A stretch of 64,000 bases of DNA from positions 28,115-92,114 of the forward strand of contig CAZIAK010000015.1 in the NCBI GenBank assembly GCA_964537035.1, written 5' to 3'. The notes beneath the pieces are model-generated. The model was given only the letters and a program-made list of their open reading frames with translations, was not told where the DNA came from and ran no database searches. The DNA is from CAZIAK01 sp964537035. GTDB lineage: Bacteria > Planctomycetota > B15-G4. Position 1 is the stretch's first letter. The number at the start of each line of letters is the position of its first letter. This document shows positions 7,226-15,999 of the stretch, in pieces. The translations under genes were made by a program, and so were the position numbers.

Positions 7226-9685
7226 TCAGTCGGTCTTCTTCTTGCGCTTGCGGCGGAACACGCTGCTGATGCTCACCAGCCCCTTGGCGACCATCTTGGC
7301 TGCCTTCGGTTGGTTGCGCATGACCAGGTCGGCGATCTTCTGCTGGGTCTGCTTGTTGCCCAGCAGCGACATGAAGACCTCGCGCTCCAGCTCGAGCATG
7401 CGATCTTCGTGCAAGGTGGCCGGGCCGATCAGGTCGCCGCCGGTGATCACCCAGCCAATGCGAGTGGCCACGTAGGCGTCGTACTCAGCGACCCATCCCC
7501 CCGCGAGCAGATGCTGCACGCCCACGTCGAACATGCCCCGTCCCGGGCGACCGAGCACGGGGATGGCGGTGCGCACCGCGGGCGGGCGATAGCCCTCGGC
7601 GACAAGGGCGAGCACCCGCTGCTTGGCCACCCAGAGGCGACGGTCCGGGTTCATCACGATGACCGTCGACGGCGCCAGGAAACCCAGGTCGATGGCTTCG
7701 TGCGCGGACAAGGCGACCTGAGCCTTGGCTACGGTTTCGAACGCCGCGCGCAGATGGGGGGCGATGTGTTCGGGAGCGTGACTGGCCGCGCGGTCGGCGG
7801 CCCAGGCGGCCATGGCCGTGGTGCCACCGCCTGCGGGGATCAGGCCTGCGCCGATCTCGACCAGGCCGATGTAGCTCTCGGCGGCGACCACCGGGTTGGG
7901 GCACCACATGCTGAACTCGCAACCGCCACCCAGGGCCTGCCCTACGGGGGCGATGACCACGGGTTTGGTGCAGTAGCGAATGCGTCGGCTGGCGTTCTGG
8001 AAGTTCTCGACCGCGCCGTCGATCTCGTCCCAGTGGCCTTGCATGGCGGCCGTGGCCAGCTCGAACAGATTGGCGCCCACGGTGAAGTTGTCGCCGCCGT
8101 GGCCGATGACCAGACCTTGCCAGGGGCCCTCCTCGACCAGGGTGATGGCGTGGTGCAGTCCTTCGATCACCGCCGCGCCCAGGCTGCGCATCTTGCTGTG
8201 GAACTCGAACAGGACCACGCCGTCGCCCATGTCGAGGAGGGCCGAGTCTTCGTTCGACCAGACCACCTTGCCCTCGTCTGCGGCCAGCGCGCCCAGGTCG
8301 AGCTCGTCGTGCGGTGCAGGCCGGGAGACGTGGGCGGCGTCTGCTGCGGACCAACTCGTCGTGCCGCCGACTTGCTCCTGATAGAAGCTGCTGGCACCCG
8401 CGGTGGCCATGGCGTCGATCCATGGCGGCACGACGGTCTTGCGTTCTTTCAGATCGGCCCGCACCCGCTCGAACCCGATGGCGTCCCAGAGCTGGAAGGG
8501 GCCCAGCTCCCAACCGAAGCCCAGGCGCACCGCACGGTCGACATCGACCACCTCGTCGGCGATCTCTGGCATGCGCCGGGCGGCGTAGGCCAGCAGGTCG
8601 AGGGCGGTCTCGCGGAAGAAGTCGCCAGCTCGACCCTTGTCGTCGTAGAGCGCAGCCATGCGTTTGCCGAGCGGCTTGATCTTGCGCAGGTCATCAATGT
8701 CGCCGAGCTTCTTGCCAGCCGACGCCATGTACTCCATGGACTCGGGGTCGACCGACAAGATCTTGCCGTCGACCTTCTTGTAGAAGCCCGCTTTCGTCTT
8801 GGCGCCCAGGCTGCCCCGCTCGACCAGCTTGGCCAGCAGCCACGGCGGGCGAAAGGCCTCTCGGCTCTCATCACCCTCGACCGCCTCGTAGAGGTTGTTG
8901 GCCACGTGCTGCAGGGTGTCGAGCCCCACGAGGTCTGCGGTGCGGAAGGTCGCCGACTTGGCCCGTCCCAGCAGCCGCCCGGTGAGCTGGTCGACCTCTT
9001 CGATGGTGAAGCCGTTCTCGGTCACCTGGCGGATCGACTGCATGGCGGCGTAGATGCCGATGCGGTTGCCGATGAAGTTGGGCGTGTCCTTGGCCACCAC
9101 AACGCCCTTGCCCAGGTGCACCCGGCCGAAGTGACAGACCCGCTCGAGGACGGCAGGGTCGGTCTCAGCTGTGGGGATGACCTCGAACAGGCGCAGATAG
9201 CGGGGCGGGTTGAAGAAGTGCGTGCCGAGGAAGCGCTTGCGGAACGCGTCGCTGCGCTGGGCGGCGATCTTGTGGATGGGCAGGCCCGACGTATTGGTGG
9301 AGATGACCGCGTCGTCCCGAGCCACCTCTTCGACTCTCGCCAGCAGGCCGCGCTTGATGTCGAGCCGCTCGATGACCACCTCGATGATCCAGTCGACGTG
9401 GGCCAGACGGTCGAGGTGATCGTCGAAGTTGCCGGTGCGGATGCGGCCGATCATGTCGGCCGTGTAGAAGGGCTTGGGGTTGAGCTTGGCGGCAGCGGCC
9501 AGGGCCTTGTCGGCCACGGCGTTGCGCGGGCCGTCTTCGGAGGGCAGGTCGAGCAACTCGACGGACAGGCCTGCTCCCGCCAACAACGCGGCGATCTGCG
9601 AGCCCATGACTCCCGAGCCCAGCACGGCGGCAGATCGGAAGGGCGCCGGCGGGGGCGCGGTGAGGACAGAATCGGCACTCGACAT
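7226..9685 (-). CDS. fadN: 3-hydroxyacyl-CoA dehydrogenase / enoyl-CoA hydratase fusion (FadN-like)
   Basis: Bifunctional beta-oxidation enzyme that hydrates enoyl-CoA and oxidises the 3-hydroxyacyl-CoA with NAD+. Domain order is dehydrogenase first: Rossmann motif VLGSGVMGSQIAALLAGAG at residues 20-38, then the HCDH core (LGTHFFNPPRYLRLFEVIP, with the catalytic His, and KDTPNFIGNRIG). A second HCDH C-terminal region follows, and the crotonase domain comes last (GHGGDNFTVGANL, GGCEFSMWCPNPVVAAES, GLVEIGAGLIPAGGGT). This order matches Bacillus FadN rather than E. coli FadB. The 819-residue length is slightly above typical. ATG 9685 has GAGG 9-10 bases upstream. It is first in a minus-strand group with the thiolase and a cytosine deaminase, and is divergent from the TPR gene at 9842. 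The C-terminus is Lys/Arg rich. Confidence 0.94.
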   Translation of the reverse strand: MSSADSVLTAPPPAPFRSAAVLGSGVMGSQIAALLAGAGLSVELLDLPSEDGPRNAVADKALAAAAKLNPKPFYTADMIGRIRTGNFDDHLDRLAHVDWIIEVVIERLDIKRGLLARVEEVARDDAVISTNTSGLPIHKIAAQRSDAFRKRFLGTHFFNPPRYLRLFEVIPTAETDPAVLERVCHFGRVHLGKGVVVAKDTPNFIGNRIGIYAAMQSIRQVTENGFTIEEVDQLTGRLLGRAKSATFRTADLVGLDTLQHVANNLYEAVEGDESREAFRPPWLLAKLVERGSLGAKTKAGFYKKVDGKILSVDPESMEYMASAGKKLGDIDDLRKIKPLGKRMAALYDDKGRAGDFFRETALDLLAYAARRMPEIADEVVDVDRAVRLGFGWELGPFQLWDAIGFERVRADLKERKTVVPPWIDAMATAGASSFYQEQVGGTTSWSAADAAHVSRPAPHDELDLGALAADEGKVVWSNEDSALLDMGDGVVLFEFHSKMRSLGAAVIEGLHHAITLVEEGPWQGLVIGHGGDNFTVGANLFELATAAMQGHWDEIDGAVENFQNASRRIRYCTKPVVIAPVGQALGGGCEFSMWCPNPVVAAESYIGLVEIGAGLIPAGGGTTAMAAWAADRAASHAPEHIAPHLRAAFETVAKAQVALSAHEAIDLGFLAPSTVIVMNPDRRLWVAKQRVLALVAEGYRPPAVRTAIPVLGRPGRGMFDVGVQHLLAGGWVAEYDAYVATRIGWVITGGDLIGPATLHEDRMLELEREVFMSLLGNKQTQQKIADLVMRNQPKAAKMVAKGLVSISSVFRRKRKKKTD

Positions 9686-9841
9686 CAGCTGCGACCTCAG
9701 ATAGGTGAGTCTGGCGGCGCTGCTGCCGCCGGACGGGACCCCACAACCTAGCAGTCAGCGCCGCGGGACAGAACCATGGGGGGCGGGGGAGTTCCGCCAG
9801 TTTCAGGAGCGATCGTCAGCAGCGCGTATACTGCGCCGCAC

Positions 9842-10780
9842 ATGTTGCCAGCGGCCCCTCTTTCATGGTGGATTCTTGCCTTCACTTGGCATGTGTTGTG
9901 CTACCCCGCCGTGTCCCTGGCCCATGACGGCATCCACGCCCGGCTGGCTCGGGCTGACACCGTGATCGCCGAAGATCCCGGGCAGGCGCAGCTCTGGGTC
10001 CAGCGAGCCGACCTGCTCCGGGAGCACGGCGACATGAGCCTGGCCTGGGCCGACTTGCGCAGGGCCCGCTCCTTGCCCGGTGGAGCGGCGGAGGTGCTGT
10101 TTGTCGAGGCGCTCCTGGCTCGTGACCTGGGCTGGTCGCACCTGGCCCGGCGCAGAATCACGGAGCACCTCGCGCTGCATCCGCAGGACGGAGTGGGCCA
10201 CGTGTTGCACGGTGAGCTGCTGGCGAGTCTCGGTCGCAAGGCAGCAGCCCTTGAGGCCTATCAGCGTGCCCTGGAGACCCACGAAGCGCCGGCGCCCGAT
10301 CTCTACCTTGCCGCCGCCGCGACACTGAAGAACCAGGGCGACCCGGGCCTGGAGGCCGGGCTGGTGCTGATCGAAGAGGGTTTGCAGCGGCTCGGCGACC
10401 TGGTCTCGCTGCAGTTGGAGGCCATCGATCTGGAGGTCGGCCTCTGCCGTCCTGACCAGGCTCTCGCTCGTCTTGACGCACTCATCGCCGCTTCACCGAG
10501 GCCGGAGCGTTGGCTGGTGCAGAAGGGCGATCTGCTCCTGGACGCCGGGCGCGGGGGCGCGGCGCGGGCTGCGTATCTTGCCGCCCAGGCTGCCCTGCGC
10601 GCCGGTGGGCAGCGGCGATCCCACACCGCCGCGGCGGCGGCGCTGCAGCAGCACATCGAGGCTTGTCTGCAAGACCCTCCGCTCGACCGCGCGACGGTCA
10701 GGACAGCTCCTTCTTCCAACCACACGCCATCCAGCACGCAGACTGCGGCGCACCCGGGCACGAAAGACAGACATCCATGA
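9842..10780 (+). CDS. Exported TPR-repeat protein
   Basis: The 312-residue product starts with a hydrophobic signal segment (MLPAAPLSWWILAFTWHVL) ending near a LAHDG cleavage region. It continues as a series of TPR-like helix pairs (for example AQLWVQRADLLREHGDMSLAWADL and GRKAAALEAYQRALETH region). The last 50 residues are Ser/Thr/His rich and look disordered. No catalytic motif is present, so a protein-protein scaffold role is an inference. The start is uncertain: ATG 9842 places the signal peptide at the N-terminus, but no Shine-Dalgarno is visible and the frame is open 66 bases further upstream. The stop overlaps the start of the phosphatase-like gene by four bases (ATGA), so the two are probably co-translated. 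Confidence 0.75.
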   Translation: MLPAAPLSWWILAFTWHVLCYPAVSLAHDGIHARLARADTVIAEDPGQAQLWVQRADLLREHGDMSLAWADLRRARSLPGGAAEVLFVEALLARDLGWSHLARRRITEHLALHPQDGVGHVLHGELLASLGRKAAALEAYQRALETHEAPAPDLYLAAAATLKNQGDPGLEAGLVLIEEGLQRLGDLVSLQLEAIDLEVGLCRPDQALARLDALIAASPRPERWLVQKGDLLLDAGRGGAARAAYLAAQAALRAGGQRRSHTAAAAALQQHIEACLQDPPLDRATVRTAPSSNHTPSSTQTAAHPGTKDRHP

Positions 10781-12945
10781 CGTACCGACTCTTCGCCGCG
10801 AGGCCTTCTGCATGGCTCCTGGCCCTGGCCGCCACGGTGTGCTTCTCAGCGCTGTCTGTTGTGCAAGGCCAGACGTCCTTGGTGACCAAGGGCGACACCT
10901 GGAGCTACCTCGATGACGGCAGCGACCAGGGTAGCGCCTGGACGGCCGTGGGCTTCGACGACAGCTCCTGGGCGTCCGGCCCTGCGCCTTTGGGCTACGG
11001 CGGCGACGGCGCGCAGACCACGGTGGGCTTTGGGCCCAACGCCTCGACGAAGTTCACCACCACGTGGTTTCGCCGTGAGTTCCATGTGACCAACCCGGCG
11101 GCGTTCGACTTCTTGCTGTTGCGCTTGCGTCGTGACGACGGCGCGGTTGTCTACCTGAACGGCACCGAGATCTCCCGAGGCAACATGCCCATGGGGACGA
11201 TCGACTTCACCACCTTCGCAGCGAACACCATCTCGGCTGCTGAAGAGTATTCGTTCTTCTCGGCGGCGGTCGACCCGCTCCTGCTCCTGACCGGCAACAA
11301 CGTCCTGGCCGTTGAGGTCCATCAGCGCAGCCTGACCAGCTCTGATCTGAGTTTCGACGCCGAGCTGGTGGCCGACACGAAAGAGCTGCTCACCCGCGGG
11401 CCCTACCTGCAGCTGGGCACGTCCACGTCGATGATCGTCCGCTGGCGCAGTCACGTGGACACCCTGGGTCGTGTGTGGTGGGGGCCCTCGCCGGGCAGCC
11501 TGACCAACTTCATCGACGACGGCGTGTTGGCCAAGAACCACTCCCTCAAGATCTCCGGGCTCACGCCTGGCAGCACCTGGTACTACGCGGTGGGAACACC
11601 CACCGACATGCTCGCTGGGAACGATCTCGACCACACCTTCACCACCGCTCCCGTCCCCGGCACGGTCCAGCCCGTGCGCATCTGGGCCATCGGCGACTCT
11701 GGAGAAGCAGACGCCAACGCCGACGCCGTGCGGGACGCCTACCTGGCGCACACGGGCGCGACGCCTACGGACGTGTGGCTCATGCTCGGCGACAACGCCT
11801 ACGACGATGGCTCGGCTCCCCAGTACCAGGCCGCCGTGTTCGATCGCTACCCGAGCCTGCTCGCCCGCACGCCACCCTGGCCCACCCGGGGCAACCACGA
11901 GAAGACCGTGAGCACGTTCCACACCTTGTTCGACCTGCCCACGGCGGGGGAAGCGGGTGGGCTGCCTTCAGGTTCTGAGGCCTACTACTCGTTCGACTAT
12001 GGCAACGTGCATTTTCTCTGTCTCGACTCGGAGGGCAGCAACAAGTTTCCCGCCGCGGCCATGTACACCTGGGCCGACGCAGACCTGGCGGCCACGGATC
12101 AAGAGTGGATCATCGCCTACTGGCACCACCCGCCCTACACCAAGGGCAGCCACGACTCGGACAACGAATCTGACCTGGTGGCCATGCGCGTGTTCTTCTT
12201 GCCCATGCTCGAAGACCACGGCGTCGACCTGGTGCTCAACGGGCACAGCCACAGCTACGAGCGCACCTCACTGATCGACGGTCACTACGGGCTCTCGACC
12301 ACGTTTGATCCGTCCATGATCATCGACGGTGGCGACGGCAACCCTGGGGGCGACGGCGAGTACGCCAAGGGCATTGGCCCCCACGAAGGGACGGTCTACT
12401 GTGTGGCGGGCAGCTCCAGCAAGCTCAGCTCGGGACCTCTGGATCACCCGGCCATGGTGGTGGCCACCATGACCCTGGGTTCGCTCGTCATCGACGTGAA
12501 CGACAAGGAGATGGACATCGCCTTTCTCGATGACAGCGGCGTGGTGATCGACGATGTGCGCATGCGGCACTACGACTCCTGGAACGACCTGGGCAACGGC
12601 CTGGCAGGCACCACGGGCGTACCCTTTCTCGACGGACGGGGTCCCCTGCTGGCGAACACGTTCGTGGGCCTCGACCTGAGCGACGCCTTGCCCGCCGCTG
12701 CGGCCACGTTGGTGGCGGGGTTCGCGGCGCTCAACCTGCCCTTCAAGGGCGGCGTGCTCGTGCCCTCACCGGACATCCTCTTCGCAGGCCTGGTGACAGA
12801 TGGCATGGGGGAACTCACCCTGACCGGCGTCTGGCCGCCCGGCATTCCTGCGGGCATCTCAAGCTACTTCCAGTACTGGATCGCCGACCCGGGCGCGGTG
12901 GTGTCCTTCGCGGCGAGCAATGGCGTGGCCGCGGTGTCCCAGTAG
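10777..12945 (+). CDS. Exported metallophosphoesterase, purple acid phosphatase-like, with shared C-terminal domain
   Basis: The 722-residue protein has a signal peptide (residues 1-32, RPSAWLLALAATVCFSALS). A jelly-roll-like N-terminal domain comes next (SAWTAVGFDDSSWASGPAPL, about 40-195), then a fibronectin-III / purple acid phosphatase N-domain (TRGPYLQLGTSTSMIVRW to STWYYAVG, about 205-285). The calcineurin-like phosphoesterase domain is about 300-585, with IGDSGEAD, MLGDNAYDDG, TRGNHE, YWHHPPYTKG and LNGHSHSYERT as di-metal ligands. The last 125 residues are the C-terminal domain shared with the genes at 3203 and 21124 (LAGTTGVPFLDGRGPL, NLPFKGGVLVPSPD). Expected role is hydrolysis of phosphomonoesters outside the cytoplasm; the exact substrate is unknown. 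ATG 10777 overlaps the stop of the upstream TPR gene. Confidence 0.9.
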   Translation: MTYRLFAARPSAWLLALAATVCFSALSVVQGQTSLVTKGDTWSYLDDGSDQGSAWTAVGFDDSSWASGPAPLGYGGDGAQTTVGFGPNASTKFTTTWFRREFHVTNPAAFDFLLLRLRRDDGAVVYLNGTEISRGNMPMGTIDFTTFAANTISAAEEYSFFSAAVDPLLLLTGNNVLAVEVHQRSLTSSDLSFDAELVADTKELLTRGPYLQLGTSTSMIVRWRSHVDTLGRVWWGPSPGSLTNFIDDGVLAKNHSLKISGLTPGSTWYYAVGTPTDMLAGNDLDHTFTTAPVPGTVQPVRIWAIGDSGEADANADAVRDAYLAHTGATPTDVWLMLGDNAYDDGSAPQYQAAVFDRYPSLLARTPPWPTRGNHEKTVSTFHTLFDLPTAGEAGGLPSGSEAYYSFDYGNVHFLCLDSEGSNKFPAAAMYTWADADLAATDQEWIIAYWHHPPYTKGSHDSDNESDLVAMRVFFLPMLEDHGVDLVLNGHSHSYERTSLIDGHYGLSTTFDPSMIIDGGDGNPGGDGEYAKGIGPHEGTVYCVAGSSSKLSSGPLDHPAMVVATMTLGSLVIDVNDKEMDIAFLDDSGVVIDDVRMRHYDSWNDLGNGLAGTTGVPFLDGRGPLLANTFVGLDLSDALPAAAATLVAGFAALNLPFKGGVLVPSPDILFAGLVTDGMGELTLTGVWPPGIPAGISSYFQYWIADPGAVVSFAASNGVAAVSQ
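12568..12942 (+). other. Shared C-terminal domain (copy in phosphatase-like protein)
   Basis: About 115-125 residues that align with the C-termini encoded at about 3206-3556 and 21127-21480 (both minus strand). Common marks are LAGTxGxPxLxGxGxL, a run of Leu/Ala with alternating hydrophobics, PFKGGxLVPxP, then WPxGxPxG followed by a final aromatic/hydrophobic strand and a C-terminal end at or within a few residues of the stop. It looks all-beta. I do not recognise a named domain. Confidence 0.8.
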
Positions 12946-13091
12946 GGCGCGCGGCACGCGAGGTCGGAGGGTGGCCGCGGTGACGCCAAGCCGGTGGGCT
13001 GCCACGGCGCCGCGAAGGTGGTGGCTGCCGTCGTGATGGCAACCCGGCGGCCTGCCCTGTGGCCGCGAGATGAGCTGGCCGGTGATCCGGG

Positions 13092-14915
13092 TCAGCTGGC
13101 GGCCGGTCCTTCGCCGCCGTCGCTCAAGAACTCTTCACCCGGGTTGACGAACCGTTCGTGCTCGAAGCGGTACTGGCGGTCGTAGAGTTCGCGGTACCGT
13201 CCGCCCTGCGCCAGCAACTCGGCGTGAGGACCGCGCTCGACGATGCGCCCCTCCTCGATGACCAGGATCTGCTCTGCTGCACGGATGGTAGAGAGGCGGT
13301 GGGCGATGACGAAGGTCGTGCGTTGGGTGCGCAGGGCGGCCAGGCCATCTTGAATCATGGCCTCGCTCTCGCTGTCCAGGCTCGACGTGGCCTCATCAAG
13401 AATGAGCAGGTCGGGGTCGGCGAGCAGCGCCCGGGCGATGGCCACGCGCTGTCGCTGACCGCCCGAGAGCTTCACGCCTCGTTCGCCCACGATGGTGTCG
13501 TAGCCATCGGGCATGGCGTCCACGAACTCACCGCAGTGAGCCAGGCGGGCGGCCTGCTCGATCTCGGCTCGGGAGGACTGGGGGCGGGAGAAGGCGATGT
13601 TGTCTGCGATGGTCCCGTCGAAGAGAAAGTTCTCCTGCATGACCACGCCCAGGTGGCTGCGGTAGTCAGCCAGGCGCAAGGTCGCCAGGTCTCTGCCGTC
13701 CACAGTGACACGCCCAGATTGGGGACGGTTGAAGGCCATCACCAGGCTGACCAGTGTGCTCTTGCCCGAACCGCTCGAACCGACCAGCGCCGTGGTGGTG
13801 CCGGCGGGCGCGGTGAACGAGATGTCCTTGAGCACGGGCTTGCCCGCCTCGTACTCGAAGGACACGTCGTCGAAGACGATCTCGCCGGTCACCTCGGGGC
13901 ACGGTGCGCGCGCTTCGTCTCCAGCGTCTTCGCTGGCTTCGCTGCGAATCTCGCGGATGCGATCGAGGCCGGCGAAGGCCTCGGTGATCTGGGTACCGAT
14001 CTCGGCGATCTGCACCACCGGTCCCACCACCAGGCCGATGAAGAGCAGGTACATGACGAAGTCGCCCATGGTCATGGAGCCCTCGAGGATCGACGAGCCG
14101 CCCATGATGATCAGCATGGACCCGATCAGTCCCACGATGGCGATGGCGATGGCGCTGGTGGCGGCTACGCCCGTCATGGACGCGCGGATGTTCTCGAAGA
14201 GCCTGTCGATGCCCTTGGCGAAGACGGCCTGCTCCTGCTCTTCAGCCACGTAGGCCTTGACCACCCGGATGCCGCTCAGGCCCTGGCCGAGACGACCGGT
14301 GACCTCGGCGCGAATCTCGGAGCGCTTGCGAAACAGGGGGCGCAGCTTGCGAAAGGCCCGGGCCATGGCGAAGGCGAAGACCAGCAACACCACCAAAATG
14401 ATCCCGGTCATCTGCCAGTTGAGATAGAACAGCACGCCGAGGGCCAGTACGGCGGTGAGCAGGCCGCCCACCAGGTTCACCAGCCCCGTGCCCACCAGAT
14501 TGCGGATGCCCTCCGCGTCGGTCATCACTCGCGAGATGAGCACGCCGGTCTGGGTGGCATCGAAGCGTGAGATGGGCAGGCGAGACACGTGGGCCTGCAC
14601 CGTGGCCCGCAAGTCGTTGATGGCCTTTTGCGCCGCAACGCCCAGGGTGATCGAGAGGGAGTAGCGCGTGCCCGCCTGCACCAGGGTGGCCAGCCCGCCG
14701 GCGATGGCCAGTGGCCAGAGCAACGAACCGTTGCGCTGCCCGATCACATCATCGATCAAGATCTTCGAGCTGGCGGGCAGCACCAGGCCACTCAGCCGAT
14801 TGACCATCAACATCGCCAGCCCCAAGGCCAGCCGCTTGCGGTGGGACGCCACGAGCTGCTTGGCCTCGAGGAAGGCCGGCGAGCGGGTGAAGCGCTGCTT
14901 CTTGGATTCAGACAC
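13092..14915 (-). CDS. ABC transporter, fused permease and ATPase (MsbA/BmrA-like exporter)
   Basis: A 607-residue half-transporter. The N-terminal ABC exporter membrane domain (about residues 25-310) includes SSKILIDDVIGQRNGSLL and several hydrophobic helices. The nucleotide-binding domain (about 340-585) has the A-loop Tyr (FEYEAGKPVLKDISF), Walker A GSSGSGKST, Q-loop VMQENFLFDGT, signature LSGGQRQRVAIARALL, Walker B LLILDEATSSLDSE and H-loop VIAHRLST. All catalytic residues are intact, so it should work as a homodimer. The family exports lipids, drugs or peptides; substrate unknown. The GTG start at 14915 lies inside the end of the DUF6526 gene (8-base overlap), so the two are translationally coupled. 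Confidence 0.92.
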   Translation of the reverse strand: MSESKKQRFTRSPAFLEAKQLVASHRKRLALGLAMLMVNRLSGLVLPASSKILIDDVIGQRNGSLLWPLAIAGGLATLVQAGTRYSLSITLGVAAQKAINDLRATVQAHVSRLPISRFDATQTGVLISRVMTDAEGIRNLVGTGLVNLVGGLLTAVLALGVLFYLNWQMTGIILVVLLVFAFAMARAFRKLRPLFRKRSEIRAEVTGRLGQGLSGIRVVKAYVAEEQEQAVFAKGIDRLFENIRASMTGVAATSAIAIAIVGLIGSMLIIMGGSSILEGSMTMGDFVMYLLFIGLVVGPVVQIAEIGTQITEAFAGLDRIREIRSEASEDAGDEARAPCPEVTGEIVFDDVSFEYEAGKPVLKDISFTAPAGTTTALVGSSGSGKSTLVSLVMAFNRPQSGRVTVDGRDLATLRLADYRSHLGVVMQENFLFDGTIADNIAFSRPQSSRAEIEQAARLAHCGEFVDAMPDGYDTIVGERGVKLSGGQRQRVAIARALLADPDLLILDEATSSLDSESEAMIQDGLAALRTQRTTFVIAHRLSTIRAAEQILVIEEGRIVERGPHAELLAQGGRYRELYDRQYRFEHERFVNPGEEFLSDGGEGPAAS

Positions 14916-15351
14916 GGAGCCAGTCTGCTCGCCAGTGGTTGATGCGCTGTTTGATGTCGTCCGCTGAGCTGAGTTCGCCAGCGCTGACCTTCTCGAACAG
15001 TGCGGGCAACTCGCCGTCGCTGGCGAAGCGCAGGGCGATCAGGTGGGACAGGCGCAGGTCGGAGATCGCGCCCTGGCGCTCTGGGCCCAGCAGTCGTGCG
15101 AGTCGCGCGTGCATCTCGGCGCGAATGACCCGGTCTTGCAGGCGCAGGGCCCAGAGTCGCATGAGCGCCCACAGACTCAGCAGGGCCAGGCCCACGATCA
15201 CGCTCCATGCGCTGCCCCAGCCCGGTGCGGCGACGGCCTGCCAGAGCCGGCGCAACTCTTCGATCAACAGCACGGCGCCCACGGCCATGAACAGCCGGGG
15301 CATGGCGCGATGGTTGGCCAGGTCTTGGGGTCGGTGCTGTGAATCGCTCAT
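14908..15351 (-). CDS. DUF6526 family membrane protein
   Basis: The 147-residue product has an NH-rich N-terminus (QDLANHRAMPRLF), two predicted membrane helices (FMAVGAVLLIEEL and SVIVGLALLSLWALMRLWA), then a cytosolic tail with LQDRVIRAEMHARLARLLG, LSHLIALRFASDGELPALF and IKQRINHWRADWLRV. The QDRVIRxE ... LIALRFASDxELPxL ... IKxxIxxWxxDxxRV pattern is that of DUF6526. Function is not known. ATG 15351 is chosen because it is the first Met compatible with the family N-terminus; the frame is open upstream but Arg/His rich and overlaps the lipoprotein gene on the other strand. Overlap with the ABC exporter start suggests the two products act together in the membrane. Confidence 0.82.
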   Translation of the reverse strand: MSDSQHRPQDLANHRAMPRLFMAVGAVLLIEELRRLWQAVAAPGWGSAWSVIVGLALLSLWALMRLWALRLQDRVIRAEMHARLARLLGPERQGAISDLRLSHLIALRFASDGELPALFEKVSAGELSSADDIKQRINHWRADWLRV

Positions 15352-15435
15352 GATGGTTCTTGATGGCTCCTGTGTCCGCCCGATCGTGCTGCGGTCTGGT
15401 CGCGGGAGCATAACCATCGCCCCCTTGAGATCGCC

Positions 15436-15954
15436 ATGAACGCCACGGGTCGCAACTGTGTCCTCGCACCGCAACGGCCGCTGAAGGGGGCCGGGCGGGC
15501 TGTTCAGGTCCTCAGTCTCTGCTGGGTGCTGGCCTTGCCCGCCTGCTCGGGCTTGCCCACCGCTGCTCGGGTGGTGGTGACCCCGTTCACCGTGGTGCGC
15601 GACATCGTCGATGCGCCGCTGGTGTCGCTCACCAACGTGTTCCAGACCTGGGCGGATCACAGCAGCCCCGTGCCTACCGTGGGCGTGGGGGTCACCGCGG
15701 GATCAGGGGGCGTGCGCCCGGGCATCGGCATCGGTCTGGGTTTCTACATCTGGACGCCCTTGTCGTGGATCTTCGGCGGCGTCGACTGGATCGTAGGCCG
15801 CTCGATCTGGCCCGGCTGGCCCACCGGCGAGGTCAGTCCGTGGAAGACCCGCCAGGAGACCTGGGGCTCGCTCTACTTCCCCAGCACCCGGGAGCTGTGG
15901 CGGGATGAGCCGGGCGGGGCAGCAGAATCGGACGCAGGGCCGCCAGCCGGTTAG
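15436..15954 (+). CDS. Putative lipoprotein of unknown function
   Basis: A 172-residue protein with a signal segment (AVQVLSLCWVLALPACSG) ending in a lipobox-like LPAC at residues 34-37, so it is probably lipidated and periplasmic or outer-membrane. The mature part is short and rich in Gly, Val, Trp and Pro (PTVGVGVTAGSGGVRPGIGI), with no domain that I recognise. ATG 15436 has GAG 7 bases upstream, but the signal starts about 24 residues in, so a downstream alternative start may be used. It is divergent from the DUF6526/ABC pair. Confidence 0.7.
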   Translation: MNATGRNCVLAPQRPLKGAGRAVQVLSLCWVLALPACSGLPTAARVVVTPFTVVRDIVDAPLVSLTNVFQTWADHSSPVPTVGVGVTAGSGGVRPGIGIGLGFYIWTPLSWIFGGVDWIVGRSIWPGWPTGEVSPWKTRQETWGSLYFPSTRELWRDEPGGAAESDAGPPAG

Positions 15955-15999
15955 ACTGCCGGGCTTTCGCCTCGGTCTTTTCAGCAGGGTTCCAGCGCA

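Noticed and set aside
7202..9751. Long plus-strand open frame opposite fadN
   Set aside because: The minus strand carries a full FadN with all motifs; the other frame is a compositional shadow.
9827..9832. TATACT as a -10 promoter box before the TPR gene
   Set aside because: No -35 match at suitable spacing, and it would leave almost no leader; too weak to list.
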